DNA from: Anoplolepis gracilipes
Lineage: Eukaryota; Arthropoda; Insecta; Hymenoptera; Formicidae
NCBI RefSeq assembly: GCF_047496725.1
Contig: NC_132971.1
Location: forward strand, 1,691,001-1,755,000
Direction of reading: 5' to 3'
Length of the DNA: 64,000 nucleotides
Shown here: one piece after another, positions 11,934 through 25,646 of the stretch
Layout: the number at the start of each line of letters is the position of its first letter
How positions within the stretch are numbered: position 1 is the first letter of the stretch
Made by a program: the position numbers and the translations under genes
Notes under the pieces: generated by a model
Told to the model about the DNA's origin: nothing
The model's database searches: none
What the model saw: the letters and a program-made list of their open reading frames with translations, nothing else

Positions 11934-12076
11934 CCGTCTCAGACGAAACACACAATCGTTTCGAAAAGTCTCGCACTTCTCGAACTCGAAGTCAACGATT
12001 GATCCGAAACGATGATTCGAGTTTCGACTACTGATGTATTTGTATCTCGTATTAGAACGTTCCACGCAGTACTCAC
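10937..12076 (-). other. Inferred first intron of dan
   Basis: The intron runs from donor GTGAGT (12076-12071, minus strand) to the acceptor at 10937. It contains a tandem TCTTCCGC run near 11320-11350, other CT-rich repeats to about 11400, and a 45-base homopolymer (poly-T on the plus strand, 11889-11933). Several overlapping frames here are compositional and not supported as genes. Confidence 0.5.
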
Positions 12077-12171
12077 AATATAAGTAACAGCATCAGTCCA
12101 CTGTGTGGAACCTTGCTGGATACTAGTACACTGTTTGGACCAATGGTCAACTGATCGCACCAACTTGGATT
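12077..12171 (-). other. Inferred non-coding first exon of dan, with uORF
   Basis: The exon ends at a strong donor (ATT followed by GTGAGT). Its start near 12171 is inferred from a TATA-like box 34 bases upstream and a TCAATC initiator-like sequence. A better initiator match, TCAGTT, lies at about 12152. After splicing, an ATG at 12093 opens a 17-codon upstream ORF that stops at 10900, well before the dan start. Such a uORF could lower dan translation. No transcript evidence is available here. Confidence 0.45.
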
Positions 12172-12197
12172 GAGCTAACTCACGCGGTACAACCTGG

Positions 12198-12205
12198 TAT
12201 TTATA
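12198..12205 (-). promoter_or_regulatory. TATA-like box, putative dan promoter
   Basis: TATAAATA on the minus strand stands in a GC-rich, CpG-rich setting, which makes a chance match less likely. It is correctly oriented to drive the inferred dan leader exon. Confidence 0.45.
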
Positions 12206-12788
12206 ATCTCTACGGTCTCGCGGCAGGCGGCCGAACGCGACTGACGCGACCGAGACCGCACCAACGGTGTAAGGCGTAAGATTCCCCTCCAATAGCGATG
12301 CGCATACGCCGGTCGCGATTTGCGCGACGCGAACCCCCACTCTCGCACCGTTAACTTGCCTCGCTCTCACTGGCGTCGTCAACGAGGGAACCGTCAACCG
12401 TCTCCTCTCTGACCATCACCTATCCTATTCACCCTACTCCTTGCCCTCCCAAACTCTTCTTGGCACCGAATTGTCCGCGTTCCCCCTCCCTCCTTCCCCT
12501 TTGTCATACGCCTATTTTCTCTATATCGCATAACTTGACGATAATGACGACCACCGACAGAGTGTTTAGCCGTGCTCACGGTTCTTTACTCATTTTTGCC
12601 TTTACATCTATATGTAGAAATCTATAGAATATCTATAGATCTATAGAAATTTTAAAATGTAGAAAAAAAGTGAAAACTTACAAAACTTACAAAACTTGAA
12701 AAATATAAAAATGTGCAAGTTAAAAAGAATTCTTCTCATCGTGCGATTCATCACGCACACGCACACGCACACGCACACGTGCACACAT

Positions 12789-12821
<33 letters not shown>

Positions 12822-13450
12822 TTTTTTCTATAATTAATTTATTAATTGTATATAAAAAATAAATAATTTAAAGTAAATAAAAAATTAAGTAAGTAAAAGG
12901 TTTAATATAAAAATTATTCACATCCAGTATCGTCTCTGTCCGTCACAAATGTTTAAACATTAAGCTTAAATGAATATTTTTTTTATTTAGATCAATTAAT
13001 TATTCTAAATAATAATCTGTTGACTTATAAGTGAGAAAAACAAGTTTGATCACCACTAACTAGGCCAGGGGTTCTCCAATAAGGGTTCTCATCCGCTTTC
13101 CAGACGATTTTAATAAGCATCGAACTGTCAAAAGAGCGATCGCTATATTCCTAATAATACATACATATATACATATATACTATTCCTAATAATGTTCCTA
13201 CTTCTAATAATGTCACCTTAATAATTATCAAAAATTTCACAACGCGAGTTACACAATCATATCGTACGTAAAAAAAAAAAAAGAAAATACGTATGTAAAA
13301 TATCGTATGTAAAAGGAACAAGTCTAGCGTGGACGAAACTTTACGTTTCAGATAAGAAAATTCCCCGTAATATTTACAATATTTACCGAGAGCTGTCGGT
13401 CTTTTGTGTGAAATATAGAAGTAAGAAAGAGTGAGACAGACAGAGAGAGA
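12206..13450. other. dan upstream region
   Basis: The first 350 bases are GC/CpG-rich and probably hold the dan core and proximal promoter. After about 12600 the DNA is AT-rich, with a CACG run and a CT run near 12755-12810. No gene was recognised. Confidence 0.45.
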
Positions 13451-15470
13451 GAGAAAGAGAAAGGAGTAAAGGATGTTGGATGCAGCAAAACCCTTAAATC
13501 CTTCCCGCCACCTCTGCCAGCAATTCCCGAGGGTGAGCCGGATTTACGAGTGCGCGGCCTAAAATCCGTACGAACGTTCGACGCGGTTACAACGAGCGCG
13601 ATGCGTTGCAAGCGGCAAGGAGTTGGCTCTCGCGATAATTTTCGCGGGTAAATTTACCGCGAGTATATCACCGCGGCATCGCGATATTTATATTAATGTC
13701 GCGCGTGAATGCCGTACGCGATGTCCAGTGTACCTGCACGACGCATCGACAGCGCAGTTTCGCCGGCGAAACACGCGCAAGGACCAGCCGCATTTCGTCA
13801 CGTATGCTGGCTCGTTTTTCATCGCACGCCAGAAGGAGCGCAGAGAAGGAGGAAGAAAAAGAGAGAGGCGCCCTACTCTCGATAATTATCGCTGATCGCA
13901 CACATTTAGGGTTTTCAGACGTCCACTTTGCTAGAATCGTAAATGGAAATTTATCGCGATGATGACATGGACGAACGCGAGCACGTGTGTCTATTTTAAA
14001 TGTCCTTGAAATGTTATTTCTGTATTATTATTAAGATGATGTTTAAAGTATACGTACGTGTGTGCGTGTGTATATATAAATATATTTTAACGTATGTAAT
14101 ATATTTAAAAATGTATAATTTCTTTCTTACTAGAAGAAAAAAAAAAAAAAAAAAAGAACAGCAGAAATTTTCCTATTTACTCCGTCACGAATAAGCAGTA
14201 CGTAGAGAACAGAATTTCTTAGGTATTCGATCGAAAAATCTTATTCGGGCGAAAATAGCGTAGCTTACAAAATAAAATGTAAGTTGTAAAATAAATAAAT
14301 AAATAAAATGCTAAAGACTAGAAATGATAAATAATTAGCCGGGAGACGAACCGAGATTGAAACGCGTAAGATGGATTTGAATATACTTGGCTAAATAATG
14401 ATTTTGGAAGGCGCACGACATCGCTATCGCGCATCGAGATTGACTTGCGAGCGGAAGAAATAATTTTCTTTTCGACGAGAGACCACGTCACGCACACGAA
14501 CGCGAACGCGAACGCGAACGCGAACGCGAACGCGAACGCGCTGTTGGTATCGCGAACGCGGCCTGTGTATCGCGGAGAGCAGCTGACCCCGGCGCGAATT
14601 ATTACGCGCGCACGACGGTTATGGCGTTGCTAAGAGCGCGGCGACAACAAAAATATGATTTCGCGGATAAGGCGGTAGTGCGCGCGCGTGTTCGATCTAC
14701 GTTTAACGAATCGAGTCTCGCACGCGCTATACCCGCGTATATACGCCGCGAGGAAGCGTTACGCGGAGAGAGAGAGAGAGAGTCGACGAACGGAAAGGGG
14801 GAGGAGGTGGGAGAGAAGGGTGAGCGCGAGGAAGGAACGGGGGAAAGCGACAAGGCGACGACGACGCCGAGAGGAAAATCGATCGATAGCGTCCTGTGTT
14901 GTAGAACGCGTCGCGAAGACGCGCACGCCGTCGCGAGTATAAACGCGGCTAAACGAGAGACGGTGAGCCCTTTCGTTGATTCTCTATATATTCGAGTCCG
15001 CGCGACCGACGCGACGGACGCGCGAGTCGATAAACCTGTACAATTAATTTTCACCTGCTTCCTTCGGCTCCGACGAGCCAACGAGCCGACGAGCCGAACG
15101 AACGGTGTCGAGTCGCGTCCGTCTCGTCCGGTCCTTCTGCCTTTCGCGGAAGGATAATATACACACATGTACACGCCAGCGCAACGCACGTGAACGCGCT
15201 ACACACACACAGTCGTGCGAGCTATTTGCGCGACATGTGTGCCGCCGAGTCGCGCCGCGGCTCGAGTTAACGGTCGCTATCGTTCCTTTAAGGCGGTATG
15301 CTGCCGCTGGCCGTATGATAATATCGATAAACGGCTCTCTGATTCTCGCCCCGGCGTCTCGCTGTCGCCGATACTTGCTTTGTGTTCGAACTATTTGCCG
15401 AATCGTCCTAATGACCGCGTTAGTCGTCGTGTTTAGCGACGTATACATATATATGGTATAATCATTAGTT
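13450..15470. other. CpG-rich island with an AT-rich gap at 14.0-14.4 kb
   Basis: Two CpG-dense blocks (about 13.5-13.98 and 14.4-15.45 kb) flank AT-rich DNA. A hexamer array of CGAACG-type units lies at about 14498-14540. Overlapping frames of up to 195 codons on both strands are Arg/Ser-rich and unlike any family I know. I regard the island as non-coding, possibly regulatory. Confidence 0.5.
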
Positions 15471-16773
15471 GAGGAAAATGTTTGGAATTGAGTGAATAAT
15501 ATCGCGTGAACGATCGCATGTTGCTATTCACGTAATTTACACAATTTTCGCCAAACTTGCTCGACAAAGTGAGGAAAAAGCATGGCACGCGCGCGTACTT
15601 CAGATTTTGATAATAATGTTCGGATAATCGCGAAAGAACTTTATATATTCTCACATTTTTCCATATTGAAAAATTCGAATCGAAACTTTCCTCCTGTGTT
15701 TTCAACTTTCATTTTTTTTTTTTTTCACATTTTTCGATGCTATAAAATTTGAATAGATTTAATTTATATAAGAATTAAGCTTTTCTAATACTTTGTGTAT
15801 CTATTCTGTATCTCTAAATAGACACGTAAACGAATATTTTTCCATTTTCTAATATTTACAAGAAGATTTTTTTTCGCAAAATTACAGATTAAAGTGAGCG
15901 ATTTGATTGCTTAAAGTATCAAAGTAAATATTAGATTGAAAATTGACAACTGACAAAAGAAGGGACAAAAAATATTATGTATATATCTTTCTTTTATCTG
16001 CTTCTTCAGTTTACAATTTCCATCTACAAGCTCATGAGTTGAATATAAAATTGCATGCCAATGTAACATATCGATCCATTTATTGAAGATCAATCGAAAG
16101 ATACATAAGTTATTGCTGCCTATCGTCGACAGGATCTTTAACTTCGATGAATGTCAATGTCACGTTTAACTCGATAAACTCAACCTCCTGTGCGAAAACG
16201 GTATGACGAATAAGAAAGAGAGAGAGAGAGAGAGAGAAAGATTAAATAAGAGACATAAGATAGAAGAGATAAGAAAGACGAGAGATAAACACGCGCCGCA
16301 GAGAGAGAGAGAGAGAGAAGAGAAGAGAAGAGAGTTAAGTTCATTCATAAAAAAGAAAATTATTACGAGCGGCGGAGGAGTGCGACTCCCGCAAAGTGAA
16401 TGATACTCCTGCTACTCTTACTTCTCTGCCTCCCCTCCTGCCCCCTTTCCCCGTTCCCGCCGACCCCTCCGACTTCTGAACGGCGATTATCCCCACCGTC
16501 GTGCCCTGCGCCGTCCTTGCAACCGTGAAAGATCTCTCGTGATAAACCTCGATCCTTCCTCCTTCTACGAATCATATCTCTCTTTCTCTTTCGTTGTTGA
16601 TACGCTGATAGGAAATCCCGTGAAACTTGTACCTCTACTTGTGTCTCTTGTCCCGCAACTTCTTCGAATAACATTGGGATTAATACTTGGTAGAAGAGAC
16701 CTGACTGCTATATACGTAACTTGGAAAGAGTCATAGACGATGTATCTATCGCATAAGACTCGATATATCGGAC

Positions 16774-16832
<59 letters not shown>

Positions 16833-17219
16833 GAGACCTGTACGCCAGAGAGAAGTGGCTAACCATTCTCGACCCGTTGACCCCTAAAGTTTGCAAAGCG
16901 AGAATTCACATTTCGTGAATGGAGTGACTCATGAATGTATATCCCAGTGTCTCTCACCTTGCGCAGGCTTTCCAAGCGTACGCTCGTTCGTGTGCCGCAT
17001 ACATTCAAATGCATGCAAATTGTTCTATTGTGTATATGAACTAATATGAGATGCAATTAATTGATTAAATTTCTAATACAGAGAAATTATACACACATTG
17101 ATTTAACATATACAGACGAAATTTGCAACTCTCTCGTATAAGCTAATAAAGATAATAAATTCTATACATGAAACAATTTTTAAATCCGAAAAGTAGAAGA
17201 GGAACATTTTTTCCTTTAG

Positions 17220-17254
<35 letters not shown>

Positions 17255-17840
17255 AAAACTTTGATTTAAAAAATTGAAAAATTAATATAATTGTCAGTCT
17301 TTCCTCTTTCTGTTAAACTACGATAAACTCTAATGACATTTTACTCTACGAACTTATTTCACATACAAACACACACAATGCTTTTATCAAAATTATGTAA
17401 AAACTACAAAATTTTATGTCAAGAAAGAATAAATTATTTCATACGTATTTTCAGCAACTTAAAGATTATTTTAAATAATTATATATTATATAAAAAAATA
17501 TTCTATTCTTTTCTTCGCAACCGTATGTATCAGTTGAAACAGGTGAAATAACATGACAGACTCAATTTTTTTCCAAATAAAACGTGTTGTAAATAAAAAT
17601 TTTATTATGTACTTTTGATTTATTTTTGTAGGAAAAAAATCATCTCTTTTTCTTATTATATATGCTACATTTTTCGATAATTCCTTTATTATATATATAT
17701 ATATATCTATACATATACGTGTCCATGACATATCTGAAAAAGTAAAATATTTACTTGTCAAATCCAGAAGATACTGTACAATATTGGTCGACACATCGGA
17801 GGACAATTACGTTCTATCGAATAAAACTGTCCGTTAATCG
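15470..17840. other. AT-rich DNA with GA runs
   Basis: The stretch includes GA arrays at about 16218-16240, 16300-16330 and 16774-16829 and a poly-T tract at about 17223-17253. A small GC-richer patch lies at 16360-16740. No gene is supported. Confidence 0.5.
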
Positions 17841-18589
17841 TTAGGCCCGGACGATCAAAGGGTTAAAGTCGCGTTGCATTGCGGTACTTGGCGCGCGCAA
17901 AGAGGTTTCATTATTTTTTGTCAGAATCAATCTAGCCGATGCCTCGCGCGATCGATCAACCCTACGTCGCGGGGGTGGACGTGTTCCTCCGTCGCTCTTG
18001 GTGGTGTATTGGCCTATCGGCCGTCCGATGGGTGCCTCGCCCTCCGTTATTCGCGTCCTAATCGAACTAGTAGTAGGCCCTCCGACGCGATATCTCTCCT
18101 GCACCCTTCTCTATATTACCCAGCCATCAACCCGTCCGTCCCTCTTGGCCTCTCGCCGACCATCCTTAATCGAGCGGGAACCCTTCGGTGCGCGATTTCG
18201 AAATTTCCAGCCGATAAAAAAGAAAATCGATGTAGCCTTCCCTCCCCCCTGCTCCCTCGTCCCTTCCGCGTTGACACATCGTTGCACGTATCTCGTCATC
18301 CGGCTCTCCGAACACGTAAGCGGACACGACTCGCAACGAGCGGTAGCTCGCGTAATCGCCGCGCGGGAAGAAATCCCGATGCGCTAGCAGATGGTCTATC
18401 GTGTATATCACAAAAGACGAAGAAGATAGAACGGAGGAAGAAGGAGAGCGATGATGAAGAAAATCGAGAGCACGTTAAGAGAAAGCGCGGCCGCGTATAT
18501 AGCAGGTACACCGGCAAAGCCCGTGTCGCAAGGGTGGCATATCTGTGTGTGGCTCTGTGGATAGCTAAGAGAGAGAGAGAGAGAGAGAC

Positions 18590-18628
<39 letters not shown>

Positions 18629-19521
18629 GTATATCGAGTAGAGAAGCAGTAGGGTCTCCGTGGAAATTTACCGGAGCGCGAGTTACGGCAACTTGCCTGT
18701 GGCTCGTTGGAGAGAACCTCGCTCGGTTCGCTCGCCTCCTTCGCATCCCCCCATATACACCGCCGCGCGGCTTTCGCATCCGCGGCTAAGAGCAAAGGGG
18801 CGCCAAGGGTTCGGGTCCGTCGTCGGGTGGCGGCGGGAGGCATCGTAGGGTAGGTAGGTAAGAGGGATGGGGAAACGAGTGGTGGAGGAGGAGGAGGTAG
18901 TCACAGCCTGGAGGGTCGTGAAGAGGCGGACGGCAAAAGGGGACAGCGGGGCGCCGGGGAAGAAGGGTCGGCGAGGGACGAACGGAGGGAGGGGGGGGCG
19001 AGGGCGCAACGGTATACGCGTCGAGGATCGGTCGAGGGAACGCCGAAGGGGGTTGCAGGGGGACAAGCACGGCAGGGGCGACGAGCGAGTCGCGGACCAC
19101 GTCGAAGTAGGTCGTCTCGCTCTCTCTCTCTCGCTGTCGTTTCATCTTCCTCCTTTCTCACTCTCTTCGCTTCCCCGTGTTTTCTTCGTCCCTGTTTCTA
19201 TCCCGATCTCCCTCTCCCTATCTCTCTTTCTCCGTCGCGTTTCCTCGCGCCTCGGTCTCTTTCTGTCCCTGCTATTACCGCCTTCTCTCTCTCTCTCCCA
19301 CGTTCTCTCCAGCGTGCGCGGTGTATTCCGCGGTAAACGGCCAAGCCTGGTCGACGGACCCTCGCATGGCCTGCAGCTGTCTCCTAACCCCTCGCGCCTC
19401 CCCGATGCCCCTTATCCACTGGCTTTCCTGTCTGCCGTCTCTCTCCCATTTTCGGTGCTGATCTCCCTTTTTCTCCGTCGCTCTCTCTCTCTCTCTCTCT
19501 CTTTCCCTCGCCCTCGCTCTC

Positions 19522-19580
<59 letters not shown>

Positions 19581-19788
19581 TTCTCTACGCCGCTGGTTAG
19601 GTCTCTTCGCGCCGCGCTCCTACTGCGTGTTCTTCGCCACCCTACACACCCTACGAAGAGGAAAGGAGGAAGGAGCAAGAACGAAGCGAGACGGAAAGAC
19701 AGAGAGAGACTATCATCCTATGTACTAGATATCAGGGCCGAGAGCGAAGATATAGGGAGAGGAGCGAGGAAGAGAGAGCCCGATGGCT

Positions 19789-19824
<36 letters not shown>

Positions 19825-19960
19825 GAGAGACAATCCACCCTGGTGTAAATATATACTGCGCGGCACAGCTCGACATTCTGCGGCACAGACGTGCGGCTCT
19901 CTTGGTCAAACTGAAAACTCGGATTGCACTAACAATAAGAAAGTACCTGAACAGCTAATA
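17840..19960. other. GC/CpG-rich island with GA and CT arrays
   Basis: The island carries GA runs (18568-18627, 19792-19823), CT runs (to about 19575) and a G-rich quadruplex-capable stretch (18965-19004). A 363-codon frame crosses it, but that frame is built from Arg/Gly and Ser/Leu repeats and is judged artefactual. Confidence 0.5.
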
Positions 19961-22078
19961 AAAAATACAAGAAAATTTGCCTGTCTGCCTACCACGTGCC
20001 TGCCTACCTACCTACCTACCTACCTACCTATCTAGAAAATCTGCCGAAAAAAATTTTTGCGACAGCAAATTATTTGCCGCCCAAGTTCTTTCTTTTGTTC
20101 TGAATTTTGAACTGAAATTTTCAGACACACCTCGTCCTTCGAAAGCGGTTTTTATTTTGTTTGGAAGAAGGCCGCTTCAAAAGATGAGGTTGAAAAATTT
20201 GGTGATTGATTGATTATTCTGAAATGTTTTTTGAGAGAATTTTTTTTTTTTAATTTTCCGATATGTACTACGATTCAAAGAACATTCAAATAAAATCTAT
20301 AATGTTGTAATGCCTTAAACCAGCATTGTAAAAAAAAGTTACTCATAATTAAAGTTAAATATGTTATTTATTTTATGCATTAAAAAATTGCACTTTTGTT
20401 TAGGAAAAACTTGTAAAATGCTCGATTTGCTTTCTTTAATCAAGTAGATAATAATCAGCTCGTTGTATGGGTAAAAAAATTATGATGAGTCGTTGAAGGA
20501 TGTTGGTTAAGAATCATTGCAGATATCGAAACTCTGTTTAATTGGCGATGATAAAAATCGCGGCAAGTTATCGCAATAAAAATTTTTATTCGTTGACACG
20601 TGGAATGTGCATTTTTACGTCTTACAAGTAAAGGATTTAACTTAAAGAATATTTAAATCTTTTTATTTAAATATAAATTAGTTAATAACTGATACAATTC
20701 ATAATTAACTAAAATTACCTCACCTATGCAACTCTTTTAGAACTGTGCTCTTTGAAACTATTTGAGTGAGCAAAAAAAGGAGCAAAAACTCTTTCCGACC
20801 TTCCAGGTCGTTCTTAACACTGTCGAAGAAACGACCGAAAAAAGAGTCATGCAGAGAGAAAAATTGCCTATCTGCCTATCTAATAATCAAATACATACTA
20901 ATCTAAATAGCAAAATGAGACTTGTAAATTAATAATTGTCATAAACGTCATGGGTTTCTTCACACATTACAAGAACAACAATATTATTTATTAATTATGT
21001 TTTAATTTAACTTTTTGATACATAATAATTCTCTGCAAAACTTGTTAAAATCAGTCAAAAATGAAATATGATTGTAAAACCTCTTAAATAAATTTCTCGT
21101 AAATATAAACTTAGATAAAATAAGTTTATCGAATAAAATAAAAATATGACTTTTAGTTTTTCGTTTTATTTTTATGTGAAAAAAGTATCGTCTCTCATGT
21201 GGTCTTTAAAATTAAACATTTATACAGATAGCTTAAGAATTTCAATTTTTTTCTATAAAGAGAAAAATACAAGAGATAGATAATGCGATCTTTTTTTAAT
21301 GTACATTATGTTATCGCAACTAATTTCTCAGTACTGCAATAGATATACAAAGATAATTTGCATTAATAAAGTGCATTGTCAGAAACAAAAAGATGGGCTG
21401 GAATTTCCAACAGTCCCGCAACGATCGATTACGCGGATGTCAATTAAATCGCTCTGCTCAATTAGGTAACGGTGTTATTATCAAATTAATCGGTACGTGG
21501 CTTTTGTTTGCCGCCCTCAATCGGAGATCTCGCGTTACTTAATGGCTCCCGTTTCATCCCTTATGATAAAGCCATTACGGATGCTCGGAGCGTTGTATTG
21601 TGTGAGTATATGTGTACATTTAATGTGTGCGCGCGTCTATGTAGTCATATATCAGAAAGCCAGCCGGAGTTATAGAAGCGGGTCGATCCTATCTTTCTGC
21701 TCGGGGTGGCAACGCACTGCAACAAGTGCACAACGATAGCCACATTGAGATTCGGTCTGTTCCATTCATCGTCGAAACAGTTCCGACCAGATGCTTTAAC
21801 GATCGGCACTCAGGCCAAAACACAAATTATCAAGTTAGGTACTCTCACTTCTCCGAGTGAGGCTCGCGCCTCCTCTCCCCCCGTCCTCCGTGTCACGTGC
21901 ACGAGGGAACAGTCGCAAAGTAATTTTAATTAGATCGCATGCGAAAGCGCCTGTAATAACGACTATTATCCGACGGTGAGTTTCGCTTTCGTTTCACCAG
22001 CCGGCGTCCGTTTACCGTTTTTATTGCGACGAGCTCTGTTATAGATAGCGAAAAGTACGTCGAAACTCTCTCTCTCTT

Positions 22079-22156
<78 letters not shown>

Positions 22157-22565
22157 TCTCTCTCTCACCCTCCGTCGCTCACTCTGTGTGTGCGCATGTA
22201 TTTATGTCCGCGTGTAGTATGCAAGCCGTCCTTGACCCATAATACTTTGCGCTCATCTCTTTACGGTTATTGCATTAGTAAGTAAAAGCAAAATTTAGAT
22301 TCGGAGAAATAGACTAAATTGTAAAAATATATAGCGCTATTATATATCATTTCTCTTTTTTCGATATGTAAATCCTCAGATTGATATTTATATTCGATTT
22401 TCTATAGCTATACGGAGCATTTAATTTACAAACTGTTTATCGTTGCGAAAGTTATCTCGGGACCGAGACCGCATTTCTACAAACATCGTATCTACGTAGT
22501 ATTCTATCGGCAGAAGTATGGGTTAGCTCCAGAAAGAGAGAGAAGGAGAGAGGAAGGAAAAGAGG

Positions 22566-22604
<39 letters not shown>

Positions 22605-23175
22605 ACAATCTCTGTATACGTATACACACATAAAGTAAACGCAACAAGTTTCCTTTTTATGCGGTGACCTACAGGTTATTCAAAAGGAAACTTAAACCGA
22701 GAGGGACAGTATTATTACTGTGGGAGGTCACGGGGATGGGAGAGAAACTACTTATTGGTCTTCTCCGTTCTTCTTTCGCGAACGGGGAAAGGGAAATTTC
22801 ACGACGAGGGAGAGGGATCGATTTTAATGCTCCGGAGAATTAAAGAGCCAAGCTCTCATCGATCCGATGCCGAAAGCGCGGCCCTTTCGCGTTAATCGGC
22901 CGATGCTCCCGTAAAATACTACGTCGACTCGCCGTACCGATTTTTCTTTTTCTCTCATTCTCTCTCCTTTTTTTTCCTTGCCAAGTAGCGATCGTTTCAC
23001 ACGGCGACAAAAATGTTCCCCCCCCCCCCCCCGACAGAGTATGATATTTAACGAAGTAACGTGGCGTCAAAGGGAACCGTACGAGCTTGGAAAAAAGTAT
23101 CGCGCGCCATTGGTAGTATCAAAGGCCCTCAAAAAATTACGCTCCACTTTTTCTTTTTTTACTTTCATTTTATTC

Positions 23176-23211
<36 letters not shown>

Positions 23212-23340
23212 ATTTATTTATTTATTTATTCTTATCGAAATATTTTACATGTATATAAAATGCGCATATATCCGTGCGCCAACTCGAGTTTTATTGAACG
23301 CTTTTTCTCTACAACCACCTACTGCGCACGTTTCTGTTGA
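19960..23340. other. Mixed AT-rich DNA with minor GC patches
   Basis: Contents are a TACC array (about 20002-20031), AT-rich DNA to 21.4 kb, a moderately GC-rich patch at 21.4-21.93 kb containing a good donor-like GTGAGT near 21601, CT arrays at 22064-22167, a GA array at 22570-22602, fifteen consecutive C at 23018-23032 and a TA run near 23178-23208. No gene is supported. Confidence 0.5.
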
Positions 23341-25271
23341 ACGAGACATTTCTCTCATTGTCTCATGCTCAAGGTTATCTTAGCCTAATAATTCTCTTTA
23401 AATCGTAAATCTTTTGACAATAACAGTATTTTTGACAATTTGATATAGAGTCAAAGAAAAAGTATAAAACTCCACGCTTAAAATAGTTGTAAAAATTCAT
23501 GGTTTCTTAAAAAGTACAAGCAGCAGCTAAAGATGAAAAGAAAGAAAATTGAACCGTGTCCGGTCAATGAATAGATTAAGTTTACTTACAAACACCACAA
23601 AGGATTTAAGAAATGCTAAAAAGAATTGTTTGTTGTGAGCGTTGTAAATATTATTATTTCTTTATTTGTTCAAGTATCTTATTGTCCAAATGAAAAATAT
23701 TGAATTTTCAAAACAAGATAAATTTCTTAAATCAAAACATATTAACTTGGAAAAACTGAAGTATTCTTTTCATTAATTCAACGATATCTTTTTCCTTAGC
23801 TAAAGTTATTACGTAATTACTAAAAAAAGTTGTATTTTATCAAAAAGTTTATCTAATTTATTGAATTGTTCTTATTTTAATAAATGGAATAGTTTTTGCA
23901 TTTTTTTTTATATTATTGTTTATTTTATTGTTCTTAAATTTTACTCGATACATTTAATTATATATCTACTCGTGTAAATATCACATTGTAAAGTGTTAAT
24001 TATTGTAAAGAATATAATAGTGATAAAAAAATATTACGTATTCTATTCGATCAATAAAGAAATTATTAAAAGTTATGAGATGACATCATTCAAAAATTCA
24101 CATTATTTGCAATAAAAATTTGAAAATCATTGGTAGGTATATGTATATATATATTGTAGTACGCAACATATCAATCTAAAGGTTAATTTAAAATTAAATC
24201 AGTCACCGTTTCTAACTTATTTTGCAGTAAATGTACTTATATTGTTGAACTTATATATTTTTATTTATGTTTAATATTATTTTTATTAGTAAAGTTCATA
24301 AAATTCACAAATTATCTTAAGAAGCAATTTTCTAAATTTACGTATTATATTGTTACTTTACCTGATTATTTTTTTATGTGAAATCTTTTAGAATATTACA
24401 ATTTATATAAAAGGGAACATCATTTCTCCCCTTTTCTCCACCTCTTATTGTTAGTACGATAGACCCTCGTTGCGTAATGTTATCTGTCGACCGAGAGTAA
24501 CAAGGAGCGCGAGCACTTATCACGGAGATCATGGATGTTTTCGTGTAATACACGTCGCTGATAAAGTTTTATTGATTTACAGATACAAGACAAATTGTAT
24601 TATGACTAGTTTTGCTGAACTTTGTATGCTAACTAATAAACTGTAATATTATATGAAGAATATTCCGTTGCTTTTTTTCATTTGTTTTTGCATTTTTTTC
24701 AATATAGAATCTTGAGTTTGCGGGAACAACTAGCAAGGATATATATGAAGATGTGATTTTAGTCGATGCCGCTGACTAGTTGATCATAAAGAGTAGAGAG
24801 TATAAAGGCAGAGAAGTTAACCTTTTCATTTTTGAAAATTATTGTTTCATCACTTAGGTCATTCTTTTCAATCTTTCTTTTTTTATCCTGACAATATTAG
24901 ATTTTAACAGTGGTCAATAATGATTAAACATTCGAGAAAGGCGAAAAAATCCTTTTTAGAATTTCTTACGTTTCTTCATGGTGTTACACAATACAATGGC
25001 ACAATATATGTGTCTTTCCTAATTTTTTTTTACCTACACACATTCATTTATTTACCTGAGATACAATTTTTACCTTTAGATGGTTTTTTTTCTTTTTTTT
25101 TTTTTTTTGTCAAAGATTCTTTTGAATCTATTTTTTTTCCTTTTTTTTTAAGTGTCGATTTGTAAGTTTTAGTCTTCGATTGAAATTATAAGTTATGGTC
25201 GTAAAACATAGCAATATAAATTAACAACTATTGAACACCCACCTAAGAGTCAAATGGGATAATCATAGATA

Positions 25272-25585
25272 CACGGTAAAAAATTTTATGTTAAATTTAA
25301 TACATTTCTCGTGCCCCAATTTATCCACTTTAATTTTAATGTTAATTTAACAGAAGACAAATATGTAATCAAATAACACAACTAATATGTAAAAAATTAA
25401 CACAAAAATGTGAATTAGTTACTTGTTAATTGTGTTGTGTTTTAATTTTTAGAAACGGTGAATATTAACTCAATGCAGAAAAGTTAAAATAACATAACGA
25501 CAGTATGTTATATTAACATAGAGTATGTTAAAAATTTAACACAAAAATTTCTATTCAACAAAAATACAAAATGTTTTCCACCGTG
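25272..25585. mobile_element. Tc1/mariner-type MITE, copy 2
   Basis: This 314-bp element begins CACGGTAAAAAATTTTATGT, ends ATGTTTTCCACCGTG, and is flanked by TA on both sides. It aligns along its whole length with the copy at 4580-4911 apart from small deletions. The shared interior includes GAAACGGTGAATATTAACTC. No ORF is present. Confidence 0.8.
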
Positions 25586-25601
25586 TATATACAAACACCA
25601 T

Positions 25602-25603
<2 letters not shown>

Positions 25604-25640
<37 letters not shown>
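25604..25640. repeat. (CA)n microsatellite
   Basis: An uninterrupted CA run starts 18 bases beyond the MITE. Confidence 0.95.

Positions 25641-25646
<6 letters not shown>

Noticed and set aside
11939..12397. 152-codon minus-strand frame across the inferred dan leader exon
   Set aside because: It starts at TTG, has no internal ATG before the donor, and shows no family resemblance. Its in-frame join to the dan exon is treated as coincidence.
14602..15448. Overlapping 178-, 195- and 134-codon frames
   Set aside because: Arg-rich translations in CpG-dense DNA on both strands, with no homology recognised.
18867..19958. 363-codon open frame, plus strand
   Set aside because: It is made of Glu/Arg/Gly runs and long Ser-Leu stretches encoded by CT and GA arrays, with no domain. 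GC-rich DNA lacks stop codons, so long frames arise by chance.
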